Assembly (NCBI GenBank): GCA_965116945.1
Contig: OZ220734.1
Span: 1,860,001 to 1,924,000 of the forward strand
From: Plut-88900 sp965116945
GTDB lineage: Bacteria; Chloroflexota; Dehalococcoidia; Plut-88900
Direction of reading: 5' to 3'
DNA length: 64,000 bases
Both the position numbers and the translations under genes were made by a program. Below, in pieces: positions 17,445-24,877 of this stretch. How positions within the stretch are numbered: position 1 is the stretch's first letter; the number at the start of each line of letters is the position of its first letter. The notes under the pieces were generated by a model, which searched no databases, was not told the origin of the DNA, and was given only the letters and a program-made list of their open reading frames with translations.

Positions 17445-18203
17445 ATGGACATCGTAATCCGGGCCGTCGGGCTTACCAAGAGGTACGGCGATTTGACCGC
17501 CGTGGATAACGTGAGCTTCGAGGTGGAGCGAGGGGAGATTTTCGGACTTCTCGGGCCGAACGGGGCAGGCAAGACTACCACCGTGGAAATCCTGGAAGGC
17601 ATGCGCTCCCCCAGCTCAGGAACTGCAACCATCAACGGCATAGACGTTACCAGTGACCCGAGGGCCGTTAAGGCCATCATCGGTGTCCAACTCCAGTCCG
17701 CCGCTTTCTTTGACAACCTAGTATTGTTGGAAATCGTCAGCCTGTTCGGACACCTTTACGGCCGTAAGATCGATGCAAGGGATGTGCTGGATAGGGTCGA
17801 GTTGCTGGACAAGGGAAAGTCCAAGTACCGGCAGCTTTCCGGCGGTCAAAAGCAACGTCTGTCCATAGCCACCGCCCTGGTCAACGACCCCGTGGTGATG
17901 TTCCTGGATGAGCCTACCACGGGACTCGACCCCCAGGCCCGACGCCACATGTGGGAGCTAATTAAACGCCTCCGCGCCGATGGCAAGACCATACTTATGA
18001 CCACCCACTACATGGAAGAAGCCGAGGAGCTTTGCGACCGGGTTGCCATCATTGACAGGGGCACCATTATCTCCCTGAACACCCCCGACACCCTGATAGA
18101 CGACCTATTGGCGTCGGGCTTCCGCAAGGAGAGGGCAGGCAAGGCTGCCAACCTGGAAGATGTTTTCCTGAGCCTCACTGGAAAGAGCCTGAGGGAAAAC
18201 TAG
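17445..18203 (+). CDS. ABC-2 type transporter ATP-binding protein
   Basis: 252 residues. Walker A GPNGAGKTTT, signature LSGGQKQRL, Walker B VMFLDEPTTGLDP and switch histidine in TTHYMEEAEEL are all present. The N-terminus AVGLTKRYGDLTAVDNVSF is typical of the DrrA/CcmA-like exporter ATPases. The C-terminal LEDVFLSLTGKSLRE is the usual regulatory tail. It acts with the membrane protein that begins 1 nt after its stop, so the pair is an export pump; cargo is unknown. The frame extends 63 codons upstream into the divergent gene and is rejected in favour of ATG 17445. Confidence 0.9.
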   Translation: MDIVIRAVGLTKRYGDLTAVDNVSFEVERGEIFGLLGPNGAGKTTTVEILEGMRSPSSGTATINGIDVTSDPRAVKAIIGVQLQSAAFFDNLVLLEIVSLFGHLYGRKIDARDVLDRVELLDKGKSKYRQLSGGQKQRLSIATALVNDPVVMFLDEPTTGLDPQARRHMWELIKRLRADGKTILMTTHYMEEAEELCDRVAIIDRGTIISLNTPDTLIDDLLASGFRKERAGKAANLEDVFLSLTGKSLREN

Positions 18204-18204
18204 C

Positions 18205-19302
18205 TTGAACCCCACTCTCGCCCTGACGATTGCATCCCTCAAGATGTATTACCGCAATCGGCAGGCTATTTTCTGGACGCTCGTATTGCCACTGATGTTC
18301 ATTGTCATCTTTGGCCTTCTTAACTTCGGGGCGTTTTCTACCGTTTCAATGGGCCTGGTCGATGAGGCGGATACCACGGCGTCGGAGATCCTGAGAGACG
18401 TGCTGGAAGGGATGGAGGAGTCGGGAGAATCAGATGAAGGCGTAATTGAGCTTTCCATCGGGTCCCGGGACTCAGAATTGCAGGCCCTGGAGGACGGCGA
18501 CCGCCACATAGTCATCATCGTACCCGAAGATTTTGGCGAATCTCCGGACCCGATAACCGTACAGGCCTTTTATGCTGAGGACCGTTTCCAGCAAGCAGAG
18601 GTGGGAGAAGGCATAGTCCGGGGGATTCTCGATGAGTTTACTTTTCGCAGTGCCAAGATACAGCGCCAATTCCTGATCGAGTCCCAGGCAGTCGAAAGCA
18701 AGGGCCTGGAATACGTAGACTTCCTGGTCCCGGGCATTGTCTCCATGGCCATCATGCAGATGGGCATATTCAGCGTAGTCTTCTCCCTGATCCAGTATCG
18801 ACAGCAAGGCGTGCTCCGGAGGCTGAGCGCTGCCCCCATCCGTCCCCACAACTTCCTCATTGGCCAAGTCTTCACCCGGCTCATCGTATCCGTCGTCCAG
18901 GTCGTAGTCCTGCTAGGCGTTGGAGTGCTTATCTTTGACGTAACGGTGGCCGGCAATTTCGGCTACCTGTTCGTACTCGCTGTTCTGGGAGGCGCCCTTT
19001 TCCTGGCGATTGGATTCGTGATATCCGGGTTTGCCAAGAATGAGGAAGTCGGGGCGCCACTGGCGAACATCATTGCTCTGCCGATGATGTTCCTATCAGG
19101 GGTCTTTTTCCCTACCGACACCCTTCCCAACGTCCTCGAAGACATAGTGCAGTATTTGCCTCTCACGTTCCTTGCCGACGCCATGCGGGAAGTGGCCATA
19201 CAGGGCGCAGGCATAACCGAGATTCCATGGGAGATCTTAGGAATGGTGGTGTGGCTGGTAATTGCGTTCCTTGCAGCAACGAGGGTCTTTAAATGGGAGT
19301 GA
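18205..19302 (+). CDS. ABC-2 type transporter permease
   Basis: 365 residues. One N-terminal membrane helix (about 20-45), a soluble extracytoplasmic domain rich in acidic residues (about 50-165), then five hydrophobic segments from about 175 to 360: the ABC2_membrane_3 / YhfE-like architecture. The conserved LSAAPIRPHNFLIGQ and the late LPMMFLSGVFFPTDTLP are family landmarks. TTG start at 18205, with GAGGG ten bases upstream, one nucleotide after the ATPase stop, so the two are translationally coupled. Probably extrudes a hydrophobic compound or lipid. Confidence 0.86.
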   Translation: MNPTLALTIASLKMYYRNRQAIFWTLVLPLMFIVIFGLLNFGAFSTVSMGLVDEADTTASEILRDVLEGMEESGESDEGVIELSIGSRDSELQALEDGDRHIVIIVPEDFGESPDPITVQAFYAEDRFQQAEVGEGIVRGILDEFTFRSAKIQRQFLIESQAVESKGLEYVDFLVPGIVSMAIMQMGIFSVVFSLIQYRQQGVLRRLSAAPIRPHNFLIGQVFTRLIVSVVQVVVLLGVGVLIFDVTVAGNFGYLFVLAVLGGALFLAIGFVISGFAKNEEVGAPLANIIALPMMFLSGVFFPTDTLPNVLEDIVQYLPLTFLADAMREVAIQGAGITEIPWEILGMVVWLVIAFLAATRVFKWE

Positions 19303-19324
19303 ATTCGTTTCAGGAGGTATAGGC

Positions 19325-19996
19325 ATGTACGAGTTTCAGGGCCGGCAGGTATTCGAGTCCATAGCGGAAATGGTGAATCCAAAGCACACCGTGGTGATGG
19401 TCCATGATATGCAGAACGACTTCCTGCACGACGACGGAATCTTCAAGAAGGCTGGTGAGAGCGTCGATGTCTCAGGGTTCCTGGACGACCTTGTCGGTTT
19501 TGTGGCCAAGGCCCGGGCCCATGGCGTGAAGATTTGGCATACCAACTTCACGAGCCTTCCCAATCTTGGCGCCTACGACGATCCCCTGGTCAACAAGCGG
19601 TGGAATCTTGTCGGGGATCCGGCGAAGCATCAATATGCCAACCCGACCGTCCTGGGCACCTGGGGCTGTCAGACTATCGACGCCCTGGCGCCTCAGGATG
19701 GAGACATAGTCATCAACAAGTACCGCACTAACACCTTCATCCACTCCAACTTCGAACTTGCCCTGAGAAGCCACGGGATCAGGACCTTCATCTCCACTGG
19801 CATTGCTACGGAGGTAGGGATTCTTCCGACGGCGTGGACCGGTACTCAGGTCGGGTTTTTCCCCGTCATACCGAGGGATCTGGTCGGGGCGCGGGTGGCA
19901 CAACTCCACGAGGAAGCGATGAAGTTCCTTGAACGACTGGTGTGGGTCACGGACTCCTCGGAAATCCTGGAGGCGTGGGACAAGGGCTACGAGTAG
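19325..19996 (+). CDS. Isochorismatase-fold hydrolase with Gly at the catalytic Cys position
   Basis: 223 residues, isochorismatase/nicotinamidase fold. D28 (VMVHDMQNDF) and K132 (VINKYRTNTF) of the catalytic triad are present, but the third member is G165 in STGIATEVGILPTAW, where amidases have Cys (usual form T-x-x-C). A Gly here is known in PhzD-type isochorismatase, which hydrolyses a vinyl ether without thiolate chemistry. Amidase activity is therefore unlikely. GGAGGT precedes the ATG at 19325. It lies 22 nt after the permease on the same strand and may belong to the exporter operon. Confidence 0.78.
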   Translation: MYEFQGRQVFESIAEMVNPKHTVVMVHDMQNDFLHDDGIFKKAGESVDVSGFLDDLVGFVAKARAHGVKIWHTNFTSLPNLGAYDDPLVNKRWNLVGDPAKHQYANPTVLGTWGCQTIDALAPQDGDIVINKYRTNTFIHSNFELALRSHGIRTFISTGIATEVGILPTAWTGTQVGFFPVIPRDLVGARVAQLHEEAMKFLERLVWVTDSSEILEAWDKGYE

Positions 19997-20006
19997 CGGT
20001 GCGGAG

Positions 20007-20495
20007 CTAGTCCTCTTCGGCAGTAGCTAACGCCGCGTCATCGGTGTCAGCGGTTGGGTCGTAAGGGGCTTCGCACATGGCCTTAAGGGCCTCGTTCATC
20101 CTTTCCATGCCGCGTCGGGTGGCGCCGCCGATAAGCCACAGTATGGGTATGGAAAGAACCCCACTCACCTCTTCACCCTGGACGAATCTGCATCGAGTAT
20201 CGTCGATTGGGTCGATGATGAAATAGTGCTCGGTGTCGAAGAGGCCAGGAATGAGCATGTTGTTGCGCCAGCTAAATCCCTTGCCCTCTTCGACTAGCAC
20301 GATCCGCGGGCTGATGTACGTTCCCTTCGCCCGAGGCGGTTTTATGAACAGTTCTACACGACTATCCTCTTCAACTTTGCCTGTGGCGGACCTGAGGAAG
20401 GGGTTCCACTCGGAATAGGACTCAAGGTCGGAGAGGACCCCCCAGATAATGCTTTCGGGAGCTTCGATCTCGATTTCAGCGGCCAGGATCCGCAA
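20007..20495 (-). CDS. SRPBCC (START/polyketide cyclase-like) domain protein
   Basis: 162 residues. EIEIEAPESIIWGVLSDLES followed by YSEWNPFLRSATG is the N-terminal strand-helix pair of the SRPBCC ligand-binding fold, and the FVQGEEVSG...GGATRRGMERMNEALKAM end is its long C-terminal helix. The last 25 residues are acidic and likely disordered. Such proteins bind hydrophobic ligands and sometimes catalyse cyclisation or hydrolysis; no catalytic residues can be assigned. The TTG start lies 3 nt after the crotonase stop, so it is translationally coupled to that gene and may bind its product. Confidence 0.72.
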   Translation of the reverse strand: MRILAAEIEIEAPESIIWGVLSDLESYSEWNPFLRSATGKVEEDSRVELFIKPPRAKGTYISPRIVLVEEGKGFSWRNNMLIPGLFDTEHYFIIDPIDDTRCRFVQGEEVSGVLSIPILWLIGGATRRGMERMNEALKAMCEAPYDPTADTDDAALATAEED

Positions 20496-20498
20496 GGA

Positions 20499-21299
20499 CT
20501 AGCGCCCCCGGTAACTGGGCTTGCGCTTGTCCTTGAACGCTGCAACACCCTCGCTATGGTCTTCCGACGTCAGGGTGATGGTCTCCAAAGCAGCGGACAT
20601 CTGCATGGCCGTTTCCAGGTCCATATTGAGGGCTTTGTAGAGCATCAACTTGGAAAGCCTCAGTGCCACGGGCGGGCCATCGGCGATCTTGCGGGCCATC
20701 TCCATTGTGGTGGCTTCCAGTTCATCTTCGGGGACGAGTTTGTTCAACATGCCCAGCCGGTATGCGTCGTCCGCTTCCAGGAAGTCGCCGGTGAATACGA
20801 GCTCTGCAGCCTTGGGTATTCCGAGTGCCTTGGCGTAGAGCCACATGCCCCCCCACCCTGGGAACAGCCCCACCCGTATAAATGCCGCCAGGAATCGGGA
20901 CTTGGGTGTACCGACCCGCAAGTCGCAGGCGCACGCGAGGTCGAAGCCCGCGCCGGCAGCAACGCCGTTGATCATGCCGATTACGGGTTTTTCCATTTTG
21001 TGCACACCCAGGACGATTCTCATCGCCTTGCGGAAGTTGCGGCGCTTGTCCTCGGGGCTTTCGCCGCGACCGTTGGACTGGGCGCCCGGGAGTTCGGATA
21101 CGTCTGCACCTGCAGAAAAGGCCCTGCCGGCGCCGGTCAAGACCACCGCTCCCACTGAGTCGTCATCACCCAACTCCTTGATGGCGAGAGCCATTTCGTC
21201 TTCCATGAAGTCGGTAATGGCATTGAGCTTGCTGGGTCGGTTAAGTATGAGTTTACCGATCCGGCCGTCTTTTTCGACGATTATGTTCTCGTAGGACAT
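20499..21299 (-). CDS. Crotonase-fold (enoyl-CoA hydratase/isomerase) protein lacking both catalytic glutamates
   Basis: 266 residues, standard crotonase length. CoA-site and oxyanion features are present: RPSKLNAIT, GRAFSAGADVSEL and MINGVAAGAGFDLACACDLR. However the two hydratase glutamates are replaced: D120 stands at the first (AGFDLA instead of GGCELA) and F140 at the second (FLAAFIRVG instead of FxxPExxLG). Asp at the first position occurs in 4-chlorobenzoyl-CoA dehalogenase and some isomerases and lyases. True hydratase activity is doubtful. AAGGAG lies upstream of the ATG. It is the first gene of a two-gene operon with the SRPBCC protein. Confidence 0.82.
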   Translation of the reverse strand: MSYENIIVEKDGRIGKLILNRPSKLNAITDFMEDEMALAIKELGDDDSVGAVVLTGAGRAFSAGADVSELPGAQSNGRGESPEDKRRNFRKAMRIVLGVHKMEKPVIGMINGVAAGAGFDLACACDLRVGTPKSRFLAAFIRVGLFPGWGGMWLYAKALGIPKAAELVFTGDFLEADDAYRLGMLNKLVPEDELEATTMEMARKIADGPPVALRLSKLMLYKALNMDLETAMQMSAALETITLTSEDHSEGVAAFKDKRKPSYRGR

Positions 21300-21608
21300 C
21301 CGTGGTCTCCTTGCAGGGTTTAGGGCGAAGGGCTCGGGTCAGGAATCAAGGACAATTATGACTGACCCAATGATAAGCGGGTGCATCGGACGGGTCAACG
21401 ATGGGGGTGCAGGGAGGGGCATGTCGGCTCCAAGGAGATGTGATTCAGTTGTGGGGAGGGAGGGGGTTTGGGCGGTAGAGCAACTCCTTGTGGGGTAGTG
21501 ATTGGACTAGGACAGGACGATGAAGGAGGGGAGTGCCAGCGCCCCCTCTGCGGCATTTGCCGGGGCGTCGGGGACCGGAACGTGGGAAAATGCCTGGGCA
21601 AAGGCACA

Positions 21609-21880
21609 GGCATCCGCTTCAACGCCGGGTACGGCGGAGCGGTAATACATCCGCGCGAAGGCGCGGGCATCCACAGCGGAGGGGGAAGCTCGCAAGGGGG
21701 TTGGCTGTGGGGATACATCTGCGGCGAGCCTGGGCAGGCATCCACGGCGGAAGGGGGCACTCGCGAGGGTTAGCCGTGGGAACATCTGCGGCGAGTGAGG
21801 GCAGGCATCCGCGGCGAGGAGGAGTGCTCGATTAAGAGCCAAGCAGCGGGAGGTGATCCGCGGTAAGCCGCGGGCATCCA
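21609..21880 (+). repeat. Degenerate tandem repeat, unit about 57-71 bp
   Basis: The heptamer GGCATCC recurs at 21609, 21666, 21737, 21804 and 21873 (spacings 57, 71, 67, 69). Between the second and fourth copies the units also share a CATCTGCGGCGAG block and a GCTGTGGGG/GCCGTGGGA block. Units diverge steadily toward the edges. Not coding and without constant spacers. Confidence 0.65.
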
Positions 21881-22042
21881 CGGTCCGGTGGAGAGGCAAG
21901 GGTAGATGCGACTCCGAAGGGACGCGGGACGGCAGTAGTCGAGAGGGGGCGCTGGGCTTGGTTGTCTTCCCGTAGGGGAAGATTGAGGGGCCGAGGGACA
22001 CGGAATGGGTGAAAGGATAGTGGAGGAGGCGCGTGTCGGTGG

Positions 22043-22065
22043 CCGGTCGGTCCCATACCGACCGG
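22043..22065. repeat. Perfect 9-bp inverted repeat (hairpin)
   Basis: CCGGTCGGT (22043-22051), five-nt loop CCCAT, ACCGACCGG (22057-22065). No T-tract follows on either strand, so it is not called a terminator. Confidence 0.5.
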
Positions 22066-22302
22066 TTGCGACGGGGCCATGTGAGGCTTGAGCGACTCAT
22101 GGGACTCCGAAGACCTTTCCTGGATTGATGGTCCGACGAACGAGGCCGGGGCCATGCGAATTAGTTTAGCACACACATTCTAATAATGCCAATAGATGGG
22201 GACTACATAGGGGGGCCACCCCAGATTGCTCGCGGGGCCTCGGAATGGGAAGAGGGGAGGGTTGAATTGCTAGAATGTAGCCGATTACTTAGGAGGGATG
22301 GC

Positions 22303-22320
22303 TTCCTGCCTCCGCAGGAA
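22303..22320. repeat. Short hairpin repeat ending in AATGACGG
   Basis: TTCCTGC - CTCC - GCAGGAA stem-loop followed by TGACGGGGG. The form resembles the widespread intergenic palindromes that read ...TTCCTGC...GCAGGAATGAC in many bacterial genomes. It is 76 nt upstream of ilvD. Confidence 0.5.
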
Positions 22321-22395
22321 TGACGGGGGAGTAGGGGGTGGGGTGTGCTATCATGTCCGCCGAAATAGACATGAACACGTTCGGAGGAAGAGTAG

Positions 22396-24090
22396 ATGAC
22401 CACGGCCTCAAAATTCGACGTTAGGCATCGCAGCAGAATTGTGGCTGACGGCCCCGACCGCGCCGCGGCCAGGGCTATGCTCAGGGCCGTAGGGGTCGGG
22501 GACAAGGAATTTGAGCAGCCGTTTATCGGGGTGGCGAATACGGCGTCGGACATTACGCCCTGTAATGTGCACCTGGACAAGCTGGCCGACCGCGTCAAGG
22601 CCGGTGTGAAATCCGCAGCCGGCACCCCCTTTGAATTTGGAGTGCTGACGGTAAGCGACGGAATTTCCATGGGCACCGAGGGGATGAAGGCGTCCCTCAT
22701 CAGCCGGGAGCTGATAGCCGACTCCATAGAACTGGTAACCCACGCCGAGCACTTTGACGGACTCATAACAATCGCCGGCTGCGACAAGAATCTGCCCGGC
22801 GCAATGATGGCAGCCGCCCGACTCAACGTCCCCACGGTCTTCCTCTACAGCGGCACAATCATGCCCGGACGCTATGCCGGCAAAGACATAAGCATCCAGG
22901 ATGTCTTCGAGGCCATTGGGGCACACAGCAAGGGCCGCATTAGTGACGCCGACCTGAAAGACATAGAATGCGCCGCCTGCCCGGGCGCCGGGTCCTGCGG
23001 CGGCATGTTCACGGCCAACACCATGTCATCGACAATCGAAGCGATGGGAATGTCCCTCCCGGGTGCGGCGTCAGAGCCGGCTGTGGAGGAGGGCATCCTG
23101 CAGAAGTCCTATGAGGCCGGCCGGACGGTAATGAGATTGCTGGAGCAGGGCATAAGGCCTCGGGACATCCTGACCAAGGAAGCATTTGAAAACGGCATAG
23201 CGGTGGCGGTTTCGATGGGTGGATCCACCAACGTCGTGCTTCACCTGCTGGCAATTGCCTATGAGGCGGGCGTCGACCTGAAGATCGAGGACTTCGCGAG
23301 GATAAGTGAACGCACCCCTTACATAGCCGACATGAAGCCCGGGGGTCGACACGTGATGGTGGACCTGCACCGGGAGGGTGGCGTACCCGCGGTGATGAAA
23401 CGTCTCCTGAACGCGGGCCTCCTCCACGGAGACCAGCTAACGGTGACCGGCAAAACAATCGAAGAGAATCTGGCCGACGTCGAGATTCCAGAGAATGCCA
23501 GGGTGGTGCATCCCGTTGGCGAACCACTGAGCCCCCATGGATCCATGGTCATCCTAAAGGGCAACCTTGCCCCCGAGGGCGCAGTGGTTAAACTTGCCCA
23601 CCCCGAACACCTTCACAGGGTGCATCGTGGTCGGGCCCGGGTGTTCAACCGTGAGCAGGACGCCTTCAAGGCTGTCGACAACCAGGAAATCGAGGCTGGG
23701 GACATAGTAGTTCTCCGCTACGAGGGGCCCAAGGGTGGGCCTGGGATGCGTGAAATGCTGCACGTGACGGCGGCCATAGTGGGGCAGGGACTGGGTGAAG
23801 ATGTGGCCCTCATAACAGACGGCAGGTTCTCGGGAGCGACCCAGGGATTCATGGTGGGACACGTTGCACCGGAGGCGGCGGTCGGCGGGCCGATTGCCAT
23901 AGTTGAAGAGGGAGACACCATAATCCTTGATATCCCCAATGCCCAACTGAACCTCGAAATCTCCCAGGAAGAGTTCGACCGGAGACTCGCCGCCTGGGCC
24001 CCGATACCACCCAACTACACCTCCGGAGCGCTGGCCAAGTACGCTCGACTGGCCGTGTCGGCGTCCCGGGGAGCGGTAACCGTCGGGTAG
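22396..24090 (+). CDS. ilvD: Dihydroxy-acid dehydratase
   Basis: 564 residues, the normal IlvD/Edd length. Iron-sulfur ligands lie in GCDKNLPGAMMA and CPGAGSCGGMFTANTM, with further family blocks GGSTNVVLHLLAIA, PGGRHVMVDLHREGG and GRFSGATQGFMVGHVAPEA. The enzyme converts 2,3-dihydroxy-3-methylbutanoate and the C6 homologue to 2-oxo acids in valine and isoleucine synthesis. IlvD is preferred over Edd by overall motif pattern and the lack of sugar acid genes nearby. GGAGGA is placed seven bases before the ATG. It stands alone, with no other ilv gene in the window. Confidence 0.93.
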   Translation: MTTASKFDVRHRSRIVADGPDRAAARAMLRAVGVGDKEFEQPFIGVANTASDITPCNVHLDKLADRVKAGVKSAAGTPFEFGVLTVSDGISMGTEGMKASLISRELIADSIELVTHAEHFDGLITIAGCDKNLPGAMMAAARLNVPTVFLYSGTIMPGRYAGKDISIQDVFEAIGAHSKGRISDADLKDIECAACPGAGSCGGMFTANTMSSTIEAMGMSLPGAASEPAVEEGILQKSYEAGRTVMRLLEQGIRPRDILTKEAFENGIAVAVSMGGSTNVVLHLLAIAYEAGVDLKIEDFARISERTPYIADMKPGGRHVMVDLHREGGVPAVMKRLLNAGLLHGDQLTVTGKTIEENLADVEIPENARVVHPVGEPLSPHGSMVILKGNLAPEGAVVKLAHPEHLHRVHRGRARVFNREQDAFKAVDNQEIEAGDIVVLRYEGPKGGPGMREMLHVTAAIVGQGLGEDVALITDGRFSGATQGFMVGHVAPEAAVGGPIAIVEEGDTIILDIPNAQLNLEISQEEFDRRLAAWAPIPPNYTSGALAKYARLAVSASRGAVTVG

Positions 24091-24180
24091 TTTGAGTCTC
24101 CGAGGATATGTTATAGAATAAACCGCGTTTGCTGCGCGCAAACTGACTATCGGACCCTAAAGCTTGGAGGCCTCGCCTAA

Positions 24181-24432
24181 ATGACCTACATAATCGCTGA
24201 GCCCTGCATAGGAGTTAAAGACCTGGCATGCGTGGAGGTCTGCCCCGTCGACTGTATCCACCCCTCCGACGGTGAGGGCGAGGACATGCTTTACATCGAC
24301 CCCGACGAGTGCATCGACTGCGCCGCATGCGAACCGGTCTGTCCGGTTACGGCGATATTTGAAGAGTCAGAGGTCCCCGAGTACTGGGCCCAGTACTACG
24401 ACATCAACGTCAACTTCTTCCAAGAAGACTGA
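24181..24432 (+). CDS. fdxA: 7Fe ferredoxin ([3Fe-4S][4Fe-4S])
   Basis: 83 residues. Cysteines C9, C17, C21, C25, C44, C47, C50 and C54 reproduce the pattern of Azotobacter FdI-type seven-iron ferredoxins: C9, C17 and C54 for the [3Fe-4S] cluster, and C21 with C44, C47 and C50 for the [4Fe-4S] cluster. The acidic C-terminal extension after residue 60 is also typical of the FdxA group. It is a soluble low-potential electron carrier that could serve the oxidoreductases in this window; the partner is not shown by position. A GTTTGC/GCAAAC hairpin lies in the 90-nt gap behind ilvD. Confidence 0.9.
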   Translation: MTYIIAEPCIGVKDLACVEVCPVDCIHPSDGEGEDMLYIDPDECIDCAACEPVCPVTAIFEESEVPEYWAQYYDINVNFFQED

Positions 24433-24454
24433 CCTAGTTCCACCCTCTTCCCAA

Positions 24455-24859
24455 CTAGTCGCGTCCCAGGCCCTTAGTGAGGTTCAACGCGGCCTCGGAG
24501 TCGGGCTTGCCCCACACCACTATCACCCTCATGGGTCTGTCTGAGTTGTTGCGCATTCCGTGGTCCACGTCCTGTGGCACCAGGACCGCGTCCCCGGCCT
24601 CGACCTGTAGAGTTTCCTCGCCGAACCAAAGCTCACCCCTGCCCTCCAGGAAGTAATAGAGTTCTTCCAGCGAGTTTTCGCCTTCGTGGGTGTGGGCTCC
24701 TTCGGTAACCCCGGGGTCCATCTCCCAGACGTGGAATTTCACCGGCAGACTGGATATCTTGTCGAAGAAACCTCGCATTTTGATGTCGCCCTCGCCGTGG
24801 TGCACGGGACGAGAGATGATGTCCGTGGAATCGTTTTCCTTCCAGTATTTGGGCGCCAT
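24455..24859 (-). CDS. Small cupin-domain protein
   Basis: 134 residues. Cupin motif 1 (GAHTHEGENSLEELYYFLEG: His, His, Glu) and motif 2 (GDAVLVPQDVDHGMRN: His) give a complete 3-His-1-Glu metal site. Single-domain cupins of this size act as sugar or amino acid isomerases, small dioxygenases or ligand-binding proteins; the activity cannot be chosen. It is the last gene of a three-gene operon behind two uncharacterised paralogues, with only 18 nt separating it from the nearer one. Confidence 0.82.
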   Translation of the reverse strand: MAPKYWKENDSTDIISRPVHHGEGDIKMRGFFDKISSLPVKFHVWEMDPGVTEGAHTHEGENSLEELYYFLEGRGELWFGEETLQVEAGDAVLVPQDVDHGMRNNSDRPMRVIVVWGKPDSEAALNLTKGLGRD

Positions 24860-24877
24860 AACTTTCTCCTTTGATTT

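Larger units (their letters stand above)
21300..22395. other. Gene-free, G-rich intergenic island
   Basis: 1.1 kb between divergent genes. Open frames inside it have low-complexity, Pro/Arg-rich translations with no recognisable family and overlap one another, so none is called. The + strand is visibly G-rich and C-poor from about 21400. It contains the repeat array 21609-21880, the hairpins at 22043-22065 and 22303-22320, and presumably the ilvD promoter near 22348 (TATCAT). Confidence 0.7.

Noticed and set aside
21609..21880. Possible CRISPR array
   Set aside because: Units are 57-71 bp, similar along their length and degenerate. There are no short identical repeats separated by unique spacers, and no cas genes.
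21468..22100. Overlapping frames in the first gene-free island
   Set aside because: Several frames are open at once because stop codons are rare in G-rich DNA; translations are low complexity with no family resemblance.
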